The notes under the pieces were generated by a model, which did no database searches, was not told the DNA's origin, and worked only from the letters and a program-made list of their open reading frames with translations. 64,000 nucleotides of DNA, from NCBI GenBank assembly GCA_963739985.1, contig CAVUCE010000005.1:248001-312000 (forward strand). Direction: 5' to 3'. Numbering within the stretch: the first letter of the stretch is position 1; each line of letters opens with the position of its first letter. Source of the DNA: CAVUCE01 sp963739985 (GTDB lineage: Bacteria > Bacteroidota > Ignavibacteria > Ignavibacteriales > Ignavibacteriaceae). Position numbers and translations under genes: made by a program. Below, one piece after another: positions 16,672 to 25,478 of this stretch.

Positions 16672-17365
16672 TTTTTCCGAACTTGACTTTCAAACCGGTG
16701 AAGTAATACTTATTGATAAGCCTATAAAGTGGTCTTCATTTAAGGTTATTTATGAAGTTAGAAAAGTAATCGGCGTAAAGAAAGTAGGACACGCCGGAAC
16801 CTTAGATCCCCTGGCAACAGGTTTATTAATCGTTTGTACAGGTAAAAAGACTAAAGAAATTACATCGTTTCAGGATCGGGAAAAAGTTTATACCGGAGTA
16901 ATTACTCTCGGTAAATCTACTCCCTCAATGGATACCGAAACAGAAGTAGAATTAGAAAGATCGTTTGAAGGTATTACCGAGGAGGATATCAAAAGTGCTC
17001 GTGATAAATTTGTTGGTTCAATTTTTCAAACGCCGCCAATGTATTCTGCGGTAAAGTACAAAGGAAAATCGCTTTACAAATTAGCACGCAAGGGTAAAAG
17101 TGTTGAAAGAGAACCCAGAGAAGTTACTGTTTATTCTTTTGAGATAAAAAAAATTGACATGCCGGAAGTTCACTTTGAAATCAAATGTTCAAAAGGAACT
17201 TATATCAGAGTTATAGCAAACGACTTTGGAAACGAACTAGGTTGCGGCGGAGTTTTAAGCGAACTAAGGCGGATCGGGATTGGACAATTCCGCGTTGGCG
17301 ATGCTTTGTCGGTTGATGAATTTAAAGAGAAATTCAGTTTAAATGGTGAAATTATAAATGATTAG
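16649..17365 (+). CDS. truB: tRNA pseudouridine(55) synthase TruB
   Basis: 238 residues; converts U55 of tRNA to pseudouridine in the T loop. The catalytic Asp is D53 in GHAGTLDPLATGLL, and the family's TGxxxxGxxTxxxDxEG-like stretch appears as YTGVITLGKSTPSMDTETEV. CSKGTYIRVIANDFG is the third motif. The ATG at 16649 lies inside rbfA; it gives a 20-residue lead before the conserved core (GEVILIDKP), so a slightly later start is possible. It lacks the C-terminal PUA extension of the longest homologues. Confidence 0.94.
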   Translation: MITRETTNFSELDFQTGEVILIDKPIKWSSFKVIYEVRKVIGVKKVGHAGTLDPLATGLLIVCTGKKTKEITSFQDREKVYTGVITLGKSTPSMDTETEVELERSFEGITEEDIKSARDKFVGSIFQTPPMYSAVKYKGKSLYKLARKGKSVEREPREVTVYSFEIKKIDMPEVHFEIKCSKGTYIRVIANDFGNELGCGGVLSELRRIGIGQFRVGDALSVDEFKEKFSLNGEIIND

Positions 17366-17455
17366 CATTAATAAAGAATTAGAGTAAACGACATTTGAAG
17401 TGTTTTTTTTTCAGACTAAATAAGTTATATTTAAAAGATATTGTTTAGATGAACT

Positions 17456-18403
17456 GTGGCAATGAAAGTATTTGATAACTTAAAAGACGTACATAAGGAT
17501 TCCAATACAGTACTTACTTTAGGTACGTTTGACGGTGTTCATCTTGGGCATAAAAAAATCATTGATAAAATGGTTGAATTGTCCGTTAAAAATAATTGTC
17601 GTAATCTTTTAATTACATTTTATCCGCATCCTAGAAAAGTGGTTTCTAAGAATGGTGATGAAATTAAGTTACTGACAATAAAAGAAGAAAAACTAGAGCT
17701 TCTTGAAAAACTTGGTGTTCAGAATATTTTTGTAATTGAGTTTACTAAGGAGTTTTCTCAGTTAACTTCGGAAGAGTTCTTTAAAAAATATATAATTGAC
17801 GGCGTTGGAATAAAAGAAATTGTAATTGGCTACGATCATCATTTTGGCAAAGGGCGCGGTGGTAATGAAGAAACTTTGCGGGAAATGGGCTTAGAGTTTG
17901 GTTTCGGTGTTTCCACTGTTGATGCCGTAACAATTGATGAGACAACAGTAAGCAGTACAAAAATTCGGCACGCTCTTCAAAATGGTGATATCTCCAAAAC
18001 GAATATTTTTCTTGGAAGATATTATTCATTTAACGGGACTGTTATTGAGGGCGATAAAAGAGGAAGACAACTTGGTTTTCCTACAGCTAATATTCAACCG
18101 GATAGCGAAGATAAGTTATTACCTCAACTTGGTATATATGCAGTTGAGCTTATTCGCGGAAATAACAAACATTACGGTTTAATGAGTATCGGTAAAAGGC
18201 CGACTTTTTACGACGCAGGAAGAATTACAACGGAAGTATATATTTTTGATTTTAATCAAGATATTTACGGTGAAAATGTAACTGTAAATGTTATTGAAAG
18301 AATTAGAGGCGAAGAAAAATTTTCTTCTGCCGAAGATTTAATTAAGCAAATGGAAAAAGATAAGCTTGCGGGCTTAGAAATTGTAAGAAAGCTGGTTCAA
18401 TAA
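17456..18403 (+). CDS. ribF: Bifunctional riboflavin kinase/FAD synthetase
   Basis: 315 residues; makes FMN from riboflavin, then FAD. The N-terminal nucleotidyltransferase domain shows LGTFDGVHLGHKK (about 22-34), TFYPHPRKV and IGYDHHFGKGRGG; the C-terminal kinase domain shows GRYYSFNGTVIEGDKRGRQLGFPTANI-type sequence split over about 187-215. The GTG at 17456 is taken as start; ATG 17462 two codons later is equally possible. A 90-base gap separates it from truB. The ribF-rpsO-pnp order downstream is common. Confidence 0.95.
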   Translation: MAMKVFDNLKDVHKDSNTVLTLGTFDGVHLGHKKIIDKMVELSVKNNCRNLLITFYPHPRKVVSKNGDEIKLLTIKEEKLELLEKLGVQNIFVIEFTKEFSQLTSEEFFKKYIIDGVGIKEIVIGYDHHFGKGRGGNEETLREMGLEFGFGVSTVDAVTIDETTVSSTKIRHALQNGDISKTNIFLGRYYSFNGTVIEGDKRGRQLGFPTANIQPDSEDKLLPQLGIYAVELIRGNNKHYGLMSIGKRPTFYDAGRITTEVYIFDFNQDIYGENVTVNVIERIRGEEKFSSAEDLIKQMEKDKLAGLEIVRKLVQ

Positions 18404-18416
18404 ATTTTAAACTGAT

Positions 18417-18440
18417 TAATCCCGGTTAGTTCTGGGGTTA
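18417..18440 (+). promoter_or_regulatory. Hairpin in the rpsO leader
   Basis: TAATCCC (18417-18423) and GGGGTTA (18434-18440) pair over 7 positions, with one G-U pair, around a 10-base loop, 31 bases before the rpsO ATG. Ribosomal protein S15 represses its own mRNA through leader structures in several phyla, so this is a candidate regulatory stem. No direct evidence of S15 binding features such as a three-way junction. Confidence 0.35.
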
Positions 18441-18471
18441 CATCGTACAAATAAATAATAAGGACAGTAGA

Positions 18472-18735
18472 ATGACACAAGAAGAAAAACTTGAAGTAAT
18501 CAAGAAATTCGGAACAGACGAAAAAGATTCAGGCAAATCTGAAGTACAAATTGCAATTCTTACCAGAAGAATTAATGATCTTACCGAACATTTTAACTCT
18601 CACAAAAAGGATCATCACTCAAGAAGAGGTTTGATGATGATGGTTGGTAAGAGAAGAAGGTTATTAGATTATTTAGCCAAAAAAGACATTTCAAGATATA
18701 GAGCGATTATTAAAGAGTTGAACATAAGAAAGTAA
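18472..18735 (+). CDS. rpsO: 30S ribosomal protein S15
   Basis: 87 residues, the normal S15 length (88-89). The conserved core includes GTDEKDSGKSEVQIAILTRRI, the LTEHFNSHKKDHHSRRGL loop that binds 16S rRNA at the helix 20-22 junction, and MVGKRRRLLDYL. AAGGA lies just before the ATG. The gene is 12 bases upstream of pnp, the usual pairing in bacteria. Confidence 0.98.
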   Translation: MTQEEKLEVIKKFGTDEKDSGKSEVQIAILTRRINDLTEHFNSHKKDHHSRRGLMMMVGKRRRLLDYLAKKDISRYRAIIKELNIRK

Positions 18736-18747
18736 AAAGGTATTTAA

Positions 18748-20862
18748 ATGGTAGTTTCAAAAGAAGTAGAAATTGGCGGAAAAAAGTTCTCAATAGAAAC
18801 CGGTCGTTTTGCTAAACAAGCCAACGGTGCCGTAATGGTTCGTTACGCCGATACAATGGTGCTTGTTTCAGCAGTTGCAGCAGCAGAGGCAAAAGAAGAT
18901 CAAGATTTCTTTCCTCTTCAAGTAGAATATAGAGAAAAAAGTTCTGCTGCAGGTAAATTCCCCGGCGGTTATATAAAAAGAGAAGGAAGACCAAGCGAAA
19001 AAGAAATATTAAGTGCTCGTCTTATAGATCGTCCTATCCGCCCGTTATTCCCTGAAGAGTTTAAAAATGAAACTCAGGTAGTTGCATTTATTTTATCCCA
19101 CGATGGTGAGAACGACGCTGATGTTTTAGCAGCTGTCGGTGCTTCTGCCGCGCTTTCTATTTCTAATATTCCTTTTGCCGGTCCAATGGCAGAGGTTAGA
19201 ATTGGTAGAATTAATGGAGAGTTAATAGTAAATCCTACTCATAATCAAATTAAAGAAAGCGATATTGAATTAGTAGTAGCCGGAACACAAGATTCAATTA
19301 TGATGGTTGAAGGTGAATCTAATGAAGTTAGCGAAGATGATCTTTTATCTGCTTTAGAATTTGCTCAAGGCGAAATCAAAAAATTAGTTCAATTACAGAT
19401 TGAATTAAAAGAAGAGGCCGGACAAGCTAAAATGGAAGTTCCGGTTAAAGAAGTTGATGCGGCTTTGAAGTCTGAAGTTTTAGAATTAGCTGAATCTAAA
19501 TTTAAAGAAATTGTTTACTCCGTTTTATCTAAGGATGAACGAAGTGCCAAAAACAAAGAGCTTACAAATTCAGTTAAAGAAGCTTTGGCTGAAAAATATC
19601 CTGAGCAAGAAAAAGTTATTGGCGAAATTCTTCATGATCTTGAAAAAGACTTAATGAGAAAAAGAATTCTTGAAGAAGGTTTAAGACTTGACGGTAGAAA
19701 TACAAAACAAATCAGACCGATTACTGTTGAGTTAGCCTTGCTTCCCAGAACTCATGGCTCATCTTTATTCACCAGAGGTGAAACTCAAAGTTTAACAACT
19801 GTTACGCTTGGTACAAAAAACGATGAACAGACAGTTGACGGACTAGTTGATGAGTACAAAAAGAAATTCATGCTTCATTATAACTTCCCTCCTTTTAGTG
19901 TCGGCGAAGTTGGTAGAATGTCAGGCGTAGGAAGAAGAGAAATAGGCCACGGAAATTTAGCTGAAAGAGCATTAAAAATTATGATGCCTCCGGAAGAATC
20001 TTTCCCTTATACAGTTCGAGTAATTTCTGATATTTTGGAATCTAACGGTTCTTCTTCTATGGCAACAGTTTGCGCAGGTTCCTTAGCTCTTATGGATGCC
20101 GGAGTTCCAATTAAAAAAGCAGTTGCCGGAATAGCAATGGGTTTGGTTAAAGAAGGCGAAGCCTTTTCAGTTCTTTCCGATATCCTGGGTAACGAAGATC
20201 ATCTCGGTGATATGGACTTTAAGGTTGCAGGAACATCTGAAGGTATTACTGCATTCCAGATGGATATAAAAATCCAGGGTATTTCCTTCGAAATTATGAA
20301 AACTGCTCTTCAACAAGCAAAGGATGGCCGTTTACATATCCTTGGAATTATGAACGAAGCAATAGGTTCACCTAGAGAATTGCTTTCACCTTATGCACCA
20401 AGACTTATCACCATGAAAGTTGAAACTGATCAAATAGGCTTAATTATTGGCCCCGGCGGAAAAACTATTCAAGGTATGCAGAGATTATTTGGTGTTGATA
20501 TAAACATTGATGATGACGGTACAGTAAATATTGCATCGCCAAATAAAGAAAATGCTAACAAGTGTAAAGAGTACATCAAAAAAATGACTGCGACTCCTGA
20601 AGTTGGTGAAGTCTATGATGGTGTAATTACTAAAATAATGGATTTTGGAGCATTTGTTGAAATTCTTCCCGGAAAAGAAGGTTTACTCCATATTTCACAA
20701 ATAGATAATAAGAGAGTAAATAAAGTAACTGATTACTTTAAAGAAGGTGATAAAGTTACTGTGAAGCTCCTAAAAATTGAAAACGGAAAATTCTCTTTAA
20801 GCAGAAAAGATTTGATTAAAGAAGAAAAAGCTCCTGAAACAAGTTCAGAAGAAAACAAGTAG
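18748..20862 (+). CDS. pnp: Polyribonucleotide nucleotidyltransferase (PNPase)
   Basis: 704 residues; phosphorolytic 3'-5' exoribonuclease, a trimer that can form the RNA degradosome with RNase E/G. Two RNase PH domains (about 1-230 and 310-540) flank an all-alpha linker; the active second PH domain includes LFTRGETQSL, FMLHYNFPPFSVGEVGRM and LSDILGNEDHLGDMDFKVAG. A KH domain has GLIIGPGGKTIQGM and an S1 domain follows with GVITKIMDFGAFVEILPG and HISQI. An RNase G gene follows about 450 bases downstream. The gene ends at a strong intrinsic terminator. Confidence 0.98.
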   Translation: MVVSKEVEIGGKKFSIETGRFAKQANGAVMVRYADTMVLVSAVAAAEAKEDQDFFPLQVEYREKSSAAGKFPGGYIKREGRPSEKEILSARLIDRPIRPLFPEEFKNETQVVAFILSHDGENDADVLAAVGASAALSISNIPFAGPMAEVRIGRINGELIVNPTHNQIKESDIELVVAGTQDSIMMVEGESNEVSEDDLLSALEFAQGEIKKLVQLQIELKEEAGQAKMEVPVKEVDAALKSEVLELAESKFKEIVYSVLSKDERSAKNKELTNSVKEALAEKYPEQEKVIGEILHDLEKDLMRKRILEEGLRLDGRNTKQIRPITVELALLPRTHGSSLFTRGETQSLTTVTLGTKNDEQTVDGLVDEYKKKFMLHYNFPPFSVGEVGRMSGVGRREIGHGNLAERALKIMMPPEESFPYTVRVISDILESNGSSSMATVCAGSLALMDAGVPIKKAVAGIAMGLVKEGEAFSVLSDILGNEDHLGDMDFKVAGTSEGITAFQMDIKIQGISFEIMKTALQQAKDGRLHILGIMNEAIGSPRELLSPYAPRLITMKVETDQIGLIIGPGGKTIQGMQRLFGVDINIDDDGTVNIASPNKENANKCKEYIKKMTATPEVGEVYDGVITKIMDFGAFVEILPGKEGLLHISQIDNKRVNKVTDYFKEGDKVTVKLLKIENGKFSLSRKDLIKEEKAPETSSEENK

Positions 20863-20873
20863 TTGTTATTTAT

Positions 20874-20906
20874 AATGCTGAATATTTTATATTCAGCATT
20901 TTTTTT
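20874..20906 (+). terminator. Intrinsic terminator after pnp
   Basis: AATGCTGAATA (20874-20884) and TATTCAGCATT (20890-20900) form a perfect 11-bp stem with a 5-base loop, followed directly by a run of T. It lies 12 bases after the pnp stop and ends the long translation-factor transcript. Confidence 0.9.
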
Positions 20907-21308
20907 AGAAAAGATTTTTTTGAGTTCGAAGTTCAAACTAATTTAAACTGTTTTGTACTTGGAACAATAAAAGTAAATGAATAATATCATGATTATCCGG
21001 CACAATCGGGTCAGTCTTAAATTTGATGTAAGAAGATAAACCGGCAAACTGTTTTATCTTTTTATATCAATCATTTGCTTTATGCTAGGGTTAATAAATA
21101 AATGTTTGGTTTATAATAAACTAAAGCTCAGCTGTGGAACAAATCAAGTTTTATATTATTTTATCTTTCTACCTGCTTACTACAGGGATTAGGACATCTG
21201 TATCTAATCAAAATAGAAGCGGGAAAATCTTAACATACAAGATGAGCTGGTTTATTAGAAGAATTTTAATTATGAAATATTTTATTTCATTAAATAAGTT
21301 TGTTTTAT
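20907..21308. other. 400-base region between pnp terminator and RNase G
   Basis: Contains no gene I can support. A 90-codon open frame at 21134-21406 overlaps the RNase G gene, has no homology signal and biased AT-rich composition, and was not accepted. RNase E/G genes in other bacteria are often controlled through their 5' leaders, and this long leader would suit that, but no specific structure was identified. Confidence 0.5.
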
Positions 21309-22910
21309 ATGATAAAAGAAATTATAATCAACTCATCTACTACGCAAACACGTGTAGCAATAACAGAGGATGGAAATCTAGTAGATTTCTTTGTAGACTA
21401 TCCTGAAAACCGTCGTACCGTAGGGGATATTTATCTTGGTAAAGTTGCAAGAGTTTTACCGGGTATAAAAGCAGCCTTCATTGATATTGGAATGAAGCAT
21501 GATGCTTTTCTTCATTTTTCTGACATAGGCGCTAGAACAAAGCAATTACAAGATATGCTCGGCGATGATTCCGATCTTGATGACGAAGACGAAGAAGATT
21601 CATCTAACGGTAGAAACCATTCCAACAATGGCGGAAACAATCATCAACACAACAAAAACGGTAGAGATGAGAATGTAGAGCCCGAAATTCCAAAACTGCG
21701 CAAGGGCGAAGATATCCTCATACAAATAACCAAAGAACCGGTTAACAATAAAGGTGTACGTGTTACATCTTCTATTTCTTTACCCGGAAGATTTTGCGTT
21801 TTACTTCCTTACGATAACAAAATCGGTGTTTCCAAAAAGATATACGACTTTAAAGAAAGAAGAAGGCTAAGACACATTGCGCGCGGTATTTTGCCCAGAA
21901 ATTACGGTTTAATTATACGTACGGTTGCAAAAAATCAAACCGAAGAAGCTTTACATGATGATCTTAATAACTTATTAAAGTCTTGGGAACAAATAGAAGC
22001 AAACGTTAAGAATGAGAAACCGCCTTCATTAATTTATCAGGATCTTAATACCACTTCCAGTGTAATCAGAGATCTGTTTACTGCCGATGTATCAAAAGTT
22101 TTTATCGATTCAAGGAAACTTTACAAGCAGATAAAAACTTACGTTCAATTAGTACAACCGGGATTGATGGAAAAAATTGAGTTATTTAAAACAAGTGATT
22201 CGATTTTTGATTCATTCAAAATTGAGGAACAAATAAAAACTTTAATGGGAAGAAAAGTTCCTCTTCCAAGTGGCGGTTATTTAATAATTGAGCATACTGA
22301 AGCGATGGTTGTAATTGATGTTAACAGCGGTCGTTATGCAAAAAGTAAAGAACAAGAATTAAACTCGCTTAAAACGGACCTTGAAGCTGCAAGAGAAATT
22401 TGTCGACAATTGCGATTACGTGATATTGGCGGAATAATCGTTATCGATTTTATTGATCTTGAAGAAGAAAAAAATCGTAAGAAAATATATGATGAACTGA
22501 GAAAAGAATTTAGAAAAGACAGGGCTAAAGTTTCCGTTCTTCCTATGTCTGATTTTGGATTAGTTCAAATAACTAGACAAAGAGTAAGACAAAATATAAT
22601 GCAGGCGATGAAAGAAGTTTGTCCTTATTGTTTGGGAACCGGACTACTTACTAAGCATTCGCATCTTGTTTACGATTTGGAAGAATGGTTGAAAAAATTC
22701 AGAAGACAGTCGAATGAAAGATCGCTTACGGTTAAATGTCATCCTACAGTAGCTGCAAAGTTGAAGGAAGGTAAATTTGTAACTTTTGCAAAACTTCAGT
22801 TAAGGTATATGGTGCGGTTAAAAATAGAAAAAGATGAAACTATTCAACTAGGTCAAATAAAATATTTCTCTAATAAAACTCAAAAAGAATTAACGGACGA
22901 TTTTAACTAG
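21309..22910 (+). CDS. rng: Ribonuclease G/E family endoribonuclease
   Basis: 533 residues from ATG 21309 (a TTG three codons earlier is possible). Single-strand-specific endonuclease acting in rRNA maturation and mRNA decay. The order is an S1 domain (about 35-125), RNase H-like and catalytic DNase I-like regions. The metal-binding acidic residues lie in VVIDVNSGR and IVIDFIDLE, and the Zn-link cysteines in CPYCLGTG. The S1 domain is interrupted by an acidic then Asn/His-rich low-complexity insert (about 80-118). It ends shortly after the small domain, with no degradosome tail, so G-type rather than E-type. Confidence 0.93.
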   Translation: MIKEIIINSSTTQTRVAITEDGNLVDFFVDYPENRRTVGDIYLGKVARVLPGIKAAFIDIGMKHDAFLHFSDIGARTKQLQDMLGDDSDLDDEDEEDSSNGRNHSNNGGNNHQHNKNGRDENVEPEIPKLRKGEDILIQITKEPVNNKGVRVTSSISLPGRFCVLLPYDNKIGVSKKIYDFKERRRLRHIARGILPRNYGLIIRTVAKNQTEEALHDDLNNLLKSWEQIEANVKNEKPPSLIYQDLNTTSSVIRDLFTADVSKVFIDSRKLYKQIKTYVQLVQPGLMEKIELFKTSDSIFDSFKIEEQIKTLMGRKVPLPSGGYLIIEHTEAMVVIDVNSGRYAKSKEQELNSLKTDLEAAREICRQLRLRDIGGIIVIDFIDLEEEKNRKKIYDELRKEFRKDRAKVSVLPMSDFGLVQITRQRVRQNIMQAMKEVCPYCLGTGLLTKHSHLVYDLEEWLKKFRRQSNERSLTVKCHPTVAAKLKEGKFVTFAKLQLRYMVRLKIEKDETIQLGQIKYFSNKTQKELTDDFN

Positions 22911-22931
22911 AAATTACCCGGAGAAAATTAA

Positions 22932-23579
22932 ATGCAATTTTTCATCGATACTGCAAACATTGATCAAATAAAGGAAGCCGCTGCTCTTGGAATTCTTGAC
23001 GGCGTGACTACAAATCCATCTTTGGTTTCGAAAGAAGGAAAAGATTTTAAAAAACTTTTAGCAGAAATTATAGAAATTGTAGACGGTCCAATTAGTGCTG
23101 AAGTTATATCTACGGATTATAACGGAATACTTAAAGAAGCTCATGATTTAGTAAAACTTCATAATAATATAGTTGTAAAAGTTCCGTTGATAAGAGAAGG
23201 GCTAAAAGCTGTAAAAACTCTGAATGATGAAGGCATTAAAACAAACGTAACATTATGTTTCTCTCCTTCACAAGCTCTATTAGCGGCTAAAGCCGGTGCA
23301 ACTTATATTAGTCCTTTTGTTGGTAGATTGGATGATATCAGTTATAACGGAATGGAATTGATTTCCCAAATAGTTCAGATTTATAGAAATTACGATTACG
23401 ATACGCAAGTTCTGGTTGCAAGTATTCGTCATCCATTACATTTGGTTGAAGCTGCTTTGGTTGGAGCCGATGTATGTACAATGCCTTTCGATGTTATTAA
23501 TAAATTATTTAATCATCCGCTTACCGATATTGGTCTTGAAAAATTCCTCGGTGACTGGAATAAAATGAATCAAAAATAA
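22932..23579 (+). CDS. Fructose-6-phosphate aldolase / transaldolase (TalC/MipB type)
   Basis: 215 residues, the short single-barrel class of the transaldolase family. The N-terminal FIDTANIDQIKEA and GVTTNPSLVSKEG motifs, the Schiff-base lysine in IVVKVPLIREG (about K85), NVTLCFSPSQALLAAKAGA and YISPFVGRLDDI are all present. Short members may act as transaldolase in the pentose phosphate pathway or as a fructose-6-phosphate aldolase; sequence alone does not separate the two securely. GGAG precedes the start. It follows RNase G by 21 bases and gcvT by its other side at 26 bases, so the region may be one transcript. Confidence 0.92.
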   Translation: MQFFIDTANIDQIKEAAALGILDGVTTNPSLVSKEGKDFKKLLAEIIEIVDGPISAEVISTDYNGILKEAHDLVKLHNNIVVKVPLIREGLKAVKTLNDEGIKTNVTLCFSPSQALLAAKAGATYISPFVGRLDDISYNGMELISQIVQIYRNYDYDTQVLVASIRHPLHLVEAALVGADVCTMPFDVINKLFNHPLTDIGLEKFLGDWNKMNQK

Positions 23580-23605
23580 TAACGAATTTCCTGAAGAAAT
23601 TTAAA

Positions 23606-24688
23606 ATGAAAAAAACAAAATTTTATAACATACATGAAAAATTGGGAGCAAAACTCGTTGAGTTTGCAGGTTATTTAATGCCGATCCAATATTCTTCAAT
23701 AATAAATGAGCATAAAGTTGTAAGAAATTCGGTTGGTGTTTTTGATGTTTCTCATATGGGTGAAGTTTTTATTTCCGGTGAAAAAGCTTTGGAATTTGTT
23801 CAACATATTACTGTAAACGATGCTGCAAAATTATTCCCCGGAAGAGTACAATATTCTGCAATGTGTTTTGAAGACGGCGGAATTGTTGACGATCTTTTAG
23901 TTTATAAAATATCTGATACTGAATTTATGCTTGTAATAAATGCTTCCAATATCGAAAAAGATGTTGATTGGATGCATAAGAATAATAAGTTTGATGTTAA
24001 GATTGATAACAGAAGCGATGAATATTCATTACTTGCTGTTCAAGGACCCAACGCGTTAAAAGTGTTGCAAAAAATATGTGATAAGAATATTGATCTGGAA
24101 TATTATCACTTTTTTAATGCAAAGGTTGCCGGCATTGAAATGATTTTATCCAGAACCGGTTATACGGGAGAACTTGGTTATGAATTATATTTTAAAGGTA
24201 ACGAAACTGACGCCGAAAAAATTTGGAATTCTGTATTTGAAGCTGGAAAAGAATTTGATATTCAGCCCGTGGGATTAGGTGCAAGAGATTCACTGCGTTT
24301 GGAAATGGGGTTTTGTTTGTACGGAAACGATATTGATGAAACAACTAATCCGCTGGAAGCCGGTTTAGGTTGGATCACAAAATTGAAAAAAGATGAGTTT
24401 ATTGCAAAAGATGTTTTGTTAAATGTTAAAGAAAATGGTTTAAAGAGAAAGTTAGTTGCCTTAATTTCAGATGAAAAAGCGTTTCCTCGTCACGGTTATG
24501 ACTTAACTGTTGGAGGGAATAAAATTGGTACTGTTACCAGCGGCACCGTTAGCCCTATTTTAGAAAAACCAATTGCGCTGGGATATGTGCAAAGTGAATT
24601 TAGTGCCGAAGGTTCCCAAATTAATTTTAGTATTCGCGGGAAAGAAGTTCCTGCAAAGATCGTAAAGTTGCCATTTGTTAAAAAATAG
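23606..24688 (+). CDS. gcvT: Aminomethyltransferase, glycine cleavage system T protein
   Basis: 360 residues, full length. It transfers the methylene group from the H-protein aminomethyl intermediate to tetrahydrofolate, releasing ammonia. Conserved stretches are FAGYLMPIQY, GVFDVSHMGE, VNDAAKLFPGRVQYS, ILSRTGYTGELGYELYF and LGARDSLRLEMGFCLYGND, which form the folate-binding ring of this family. gcvH and gcvP are not in the window. No glycine riboswitch is visible upstream. Confidence 0.96.
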   Translation: MKKTKFYNIHEKLGAKLVEFAGYLMPIQYSSIINEHKVVRNSVGVFDVSHMGEVFISGEKALEFVQHITVNDAAKLFPGRVQYSAMCFEDGGIVDDLLVYKISDTEFMLVINASNIEKDVDWMHKNNKFDVKIDNRSDEYSLLAVQGPNALKVLQKICDKNIDLEYYHFFNAKVAGIEMILSRTGYTGELGYELYFKGNETDAEKIWNSVFEAGKEFDIQPVGLGARDSLRLEMGFCLYGNDIDETTNPLEAGLGWITKLKKDEFIAKDVLLNVKENGLKRKLVALISDEKAFPRHGYDLTVGGNKIGTVTSGTVSPILEKPIALGYVQSEFSAEGSQINFSIRGKEVPAKIVKLPFVKK

Positions 24689-24709
24689 GCAAGATTTTTA
24701 AGGAAAGAA

Positions 24710-25471
24710 ATGAAGGTTAATGTTTTATTCTCGCCCGTAGTTTCTGATGAGCTTTATTTTACCGGAAAAACTACGGTTGTTATAGATTTATTAAGAGCGA
24801 CAACAACAATTATTCAAGCTTTACTGAACGGAGCAAAAGAAGTTGTTCCGGTTGGTACAGTTGAATTTGCTGTTAAAGTATCCGGAGGAATGTTTGGCGG
24901 ACAAACATTGCTCGGCGGTGAAAGAAATACAAAAAAAATAGAAGGTTTTGCTTTAGGTAATTCTCCATCCGAATATCCGGAAGAAGTGGTTGCCGGGAAA
25001 TCAATTATTCTTTATACAACAAACGGCACAAAGGCAATTGTAAAAGCAAAATTTTCGGAAAATTTATTTATATGTGCACTCTCCAACATTACTGCTTTAG
25101 CTAATTTATTGTTCGAACTAAATAAAGATGTTGAGATTTTATGTGCCGGAAGAAATAACGGATTTTCTATGGAAGATTCTATTTGTGCCGGTAAACTTAC
25201 AGCAGAGTTGCTAAAGTTAAATGAAAATATCCAGTTGACTGATTCTGCGCGCGCTAGTGTTGCGTTAAATAAATCTTTTGGCAGAAATATATTTAAAATG
25301 CTTAAAGATACAGAGCACGGTGCATTACTGATTGAAAACGGTTTTGAATCCGATCTTAAGTTATGCAGTAAATCAAATACAACAGAAGCTATTCCGTATT
25401 TTACGGGAAATGTACTTAAACTTTATCCAAACGAAAAAGACCAGCAAGCAACAGAAAACGAGAAAAAATAA
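24710..25471 (+). CDS. 2-phosphosulfolactate phosphatase (ComB family)
   Basis: 253 residues. ComB removes phosphate from 2-phosphosulfolactate in coenzyme M biosynthesis in methanogens; many bacteria carry homologues. Family motifs visible are VIDLLRATTTII near the N-terminus, GGERNTKKIEGFALGNSP, LYTTNGTKAI and LCAGRNNGFSMEDSICAG. No other coenzyme M or sulfolactate genes (comA, comC) are near, so the bacterial role remains open; sulfolactate production is one possibility. ftsK starts 7 bases after the stop. Confidence 0.88.
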   Translation: MKVNVLFSPVVSDELYFTGKTTVVIDLLRATTTIIQALLNGAKEVVPVGTVEFAVKVSGGMFGGQTLLGGERNTKKIEGFALGNSPSEYPEEVVAGKSIILYTTNGTKAIVKAKFSENLFICALSNITALANLLFELNKDVEILCAGRNNGFSMEDSICAGKLTAELLKLNENIQLTDSARASVALNKSFGRNIFKMLKDTEHGALLIENGFESDLKLCSKSNTTEAIPYFTGNVLKLYPNEKDQQATENEKK

Positions 25472-25478
25472 GTTACGC

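Noticed and set aside
21134..21406. A 90-codon open frame between pnp and RNase G
   Set aside because: Overlaps the start of the RNase G gene by about 100 bases in another frame, has no recognisable domain and its composition looks like translated AT-rich leader DNA.
23580..23605. Glycine riboswitch ahead of gcvT
   Set aside because: Only 26 bases separate gcvT from the previous gene, too short for an aptamer.
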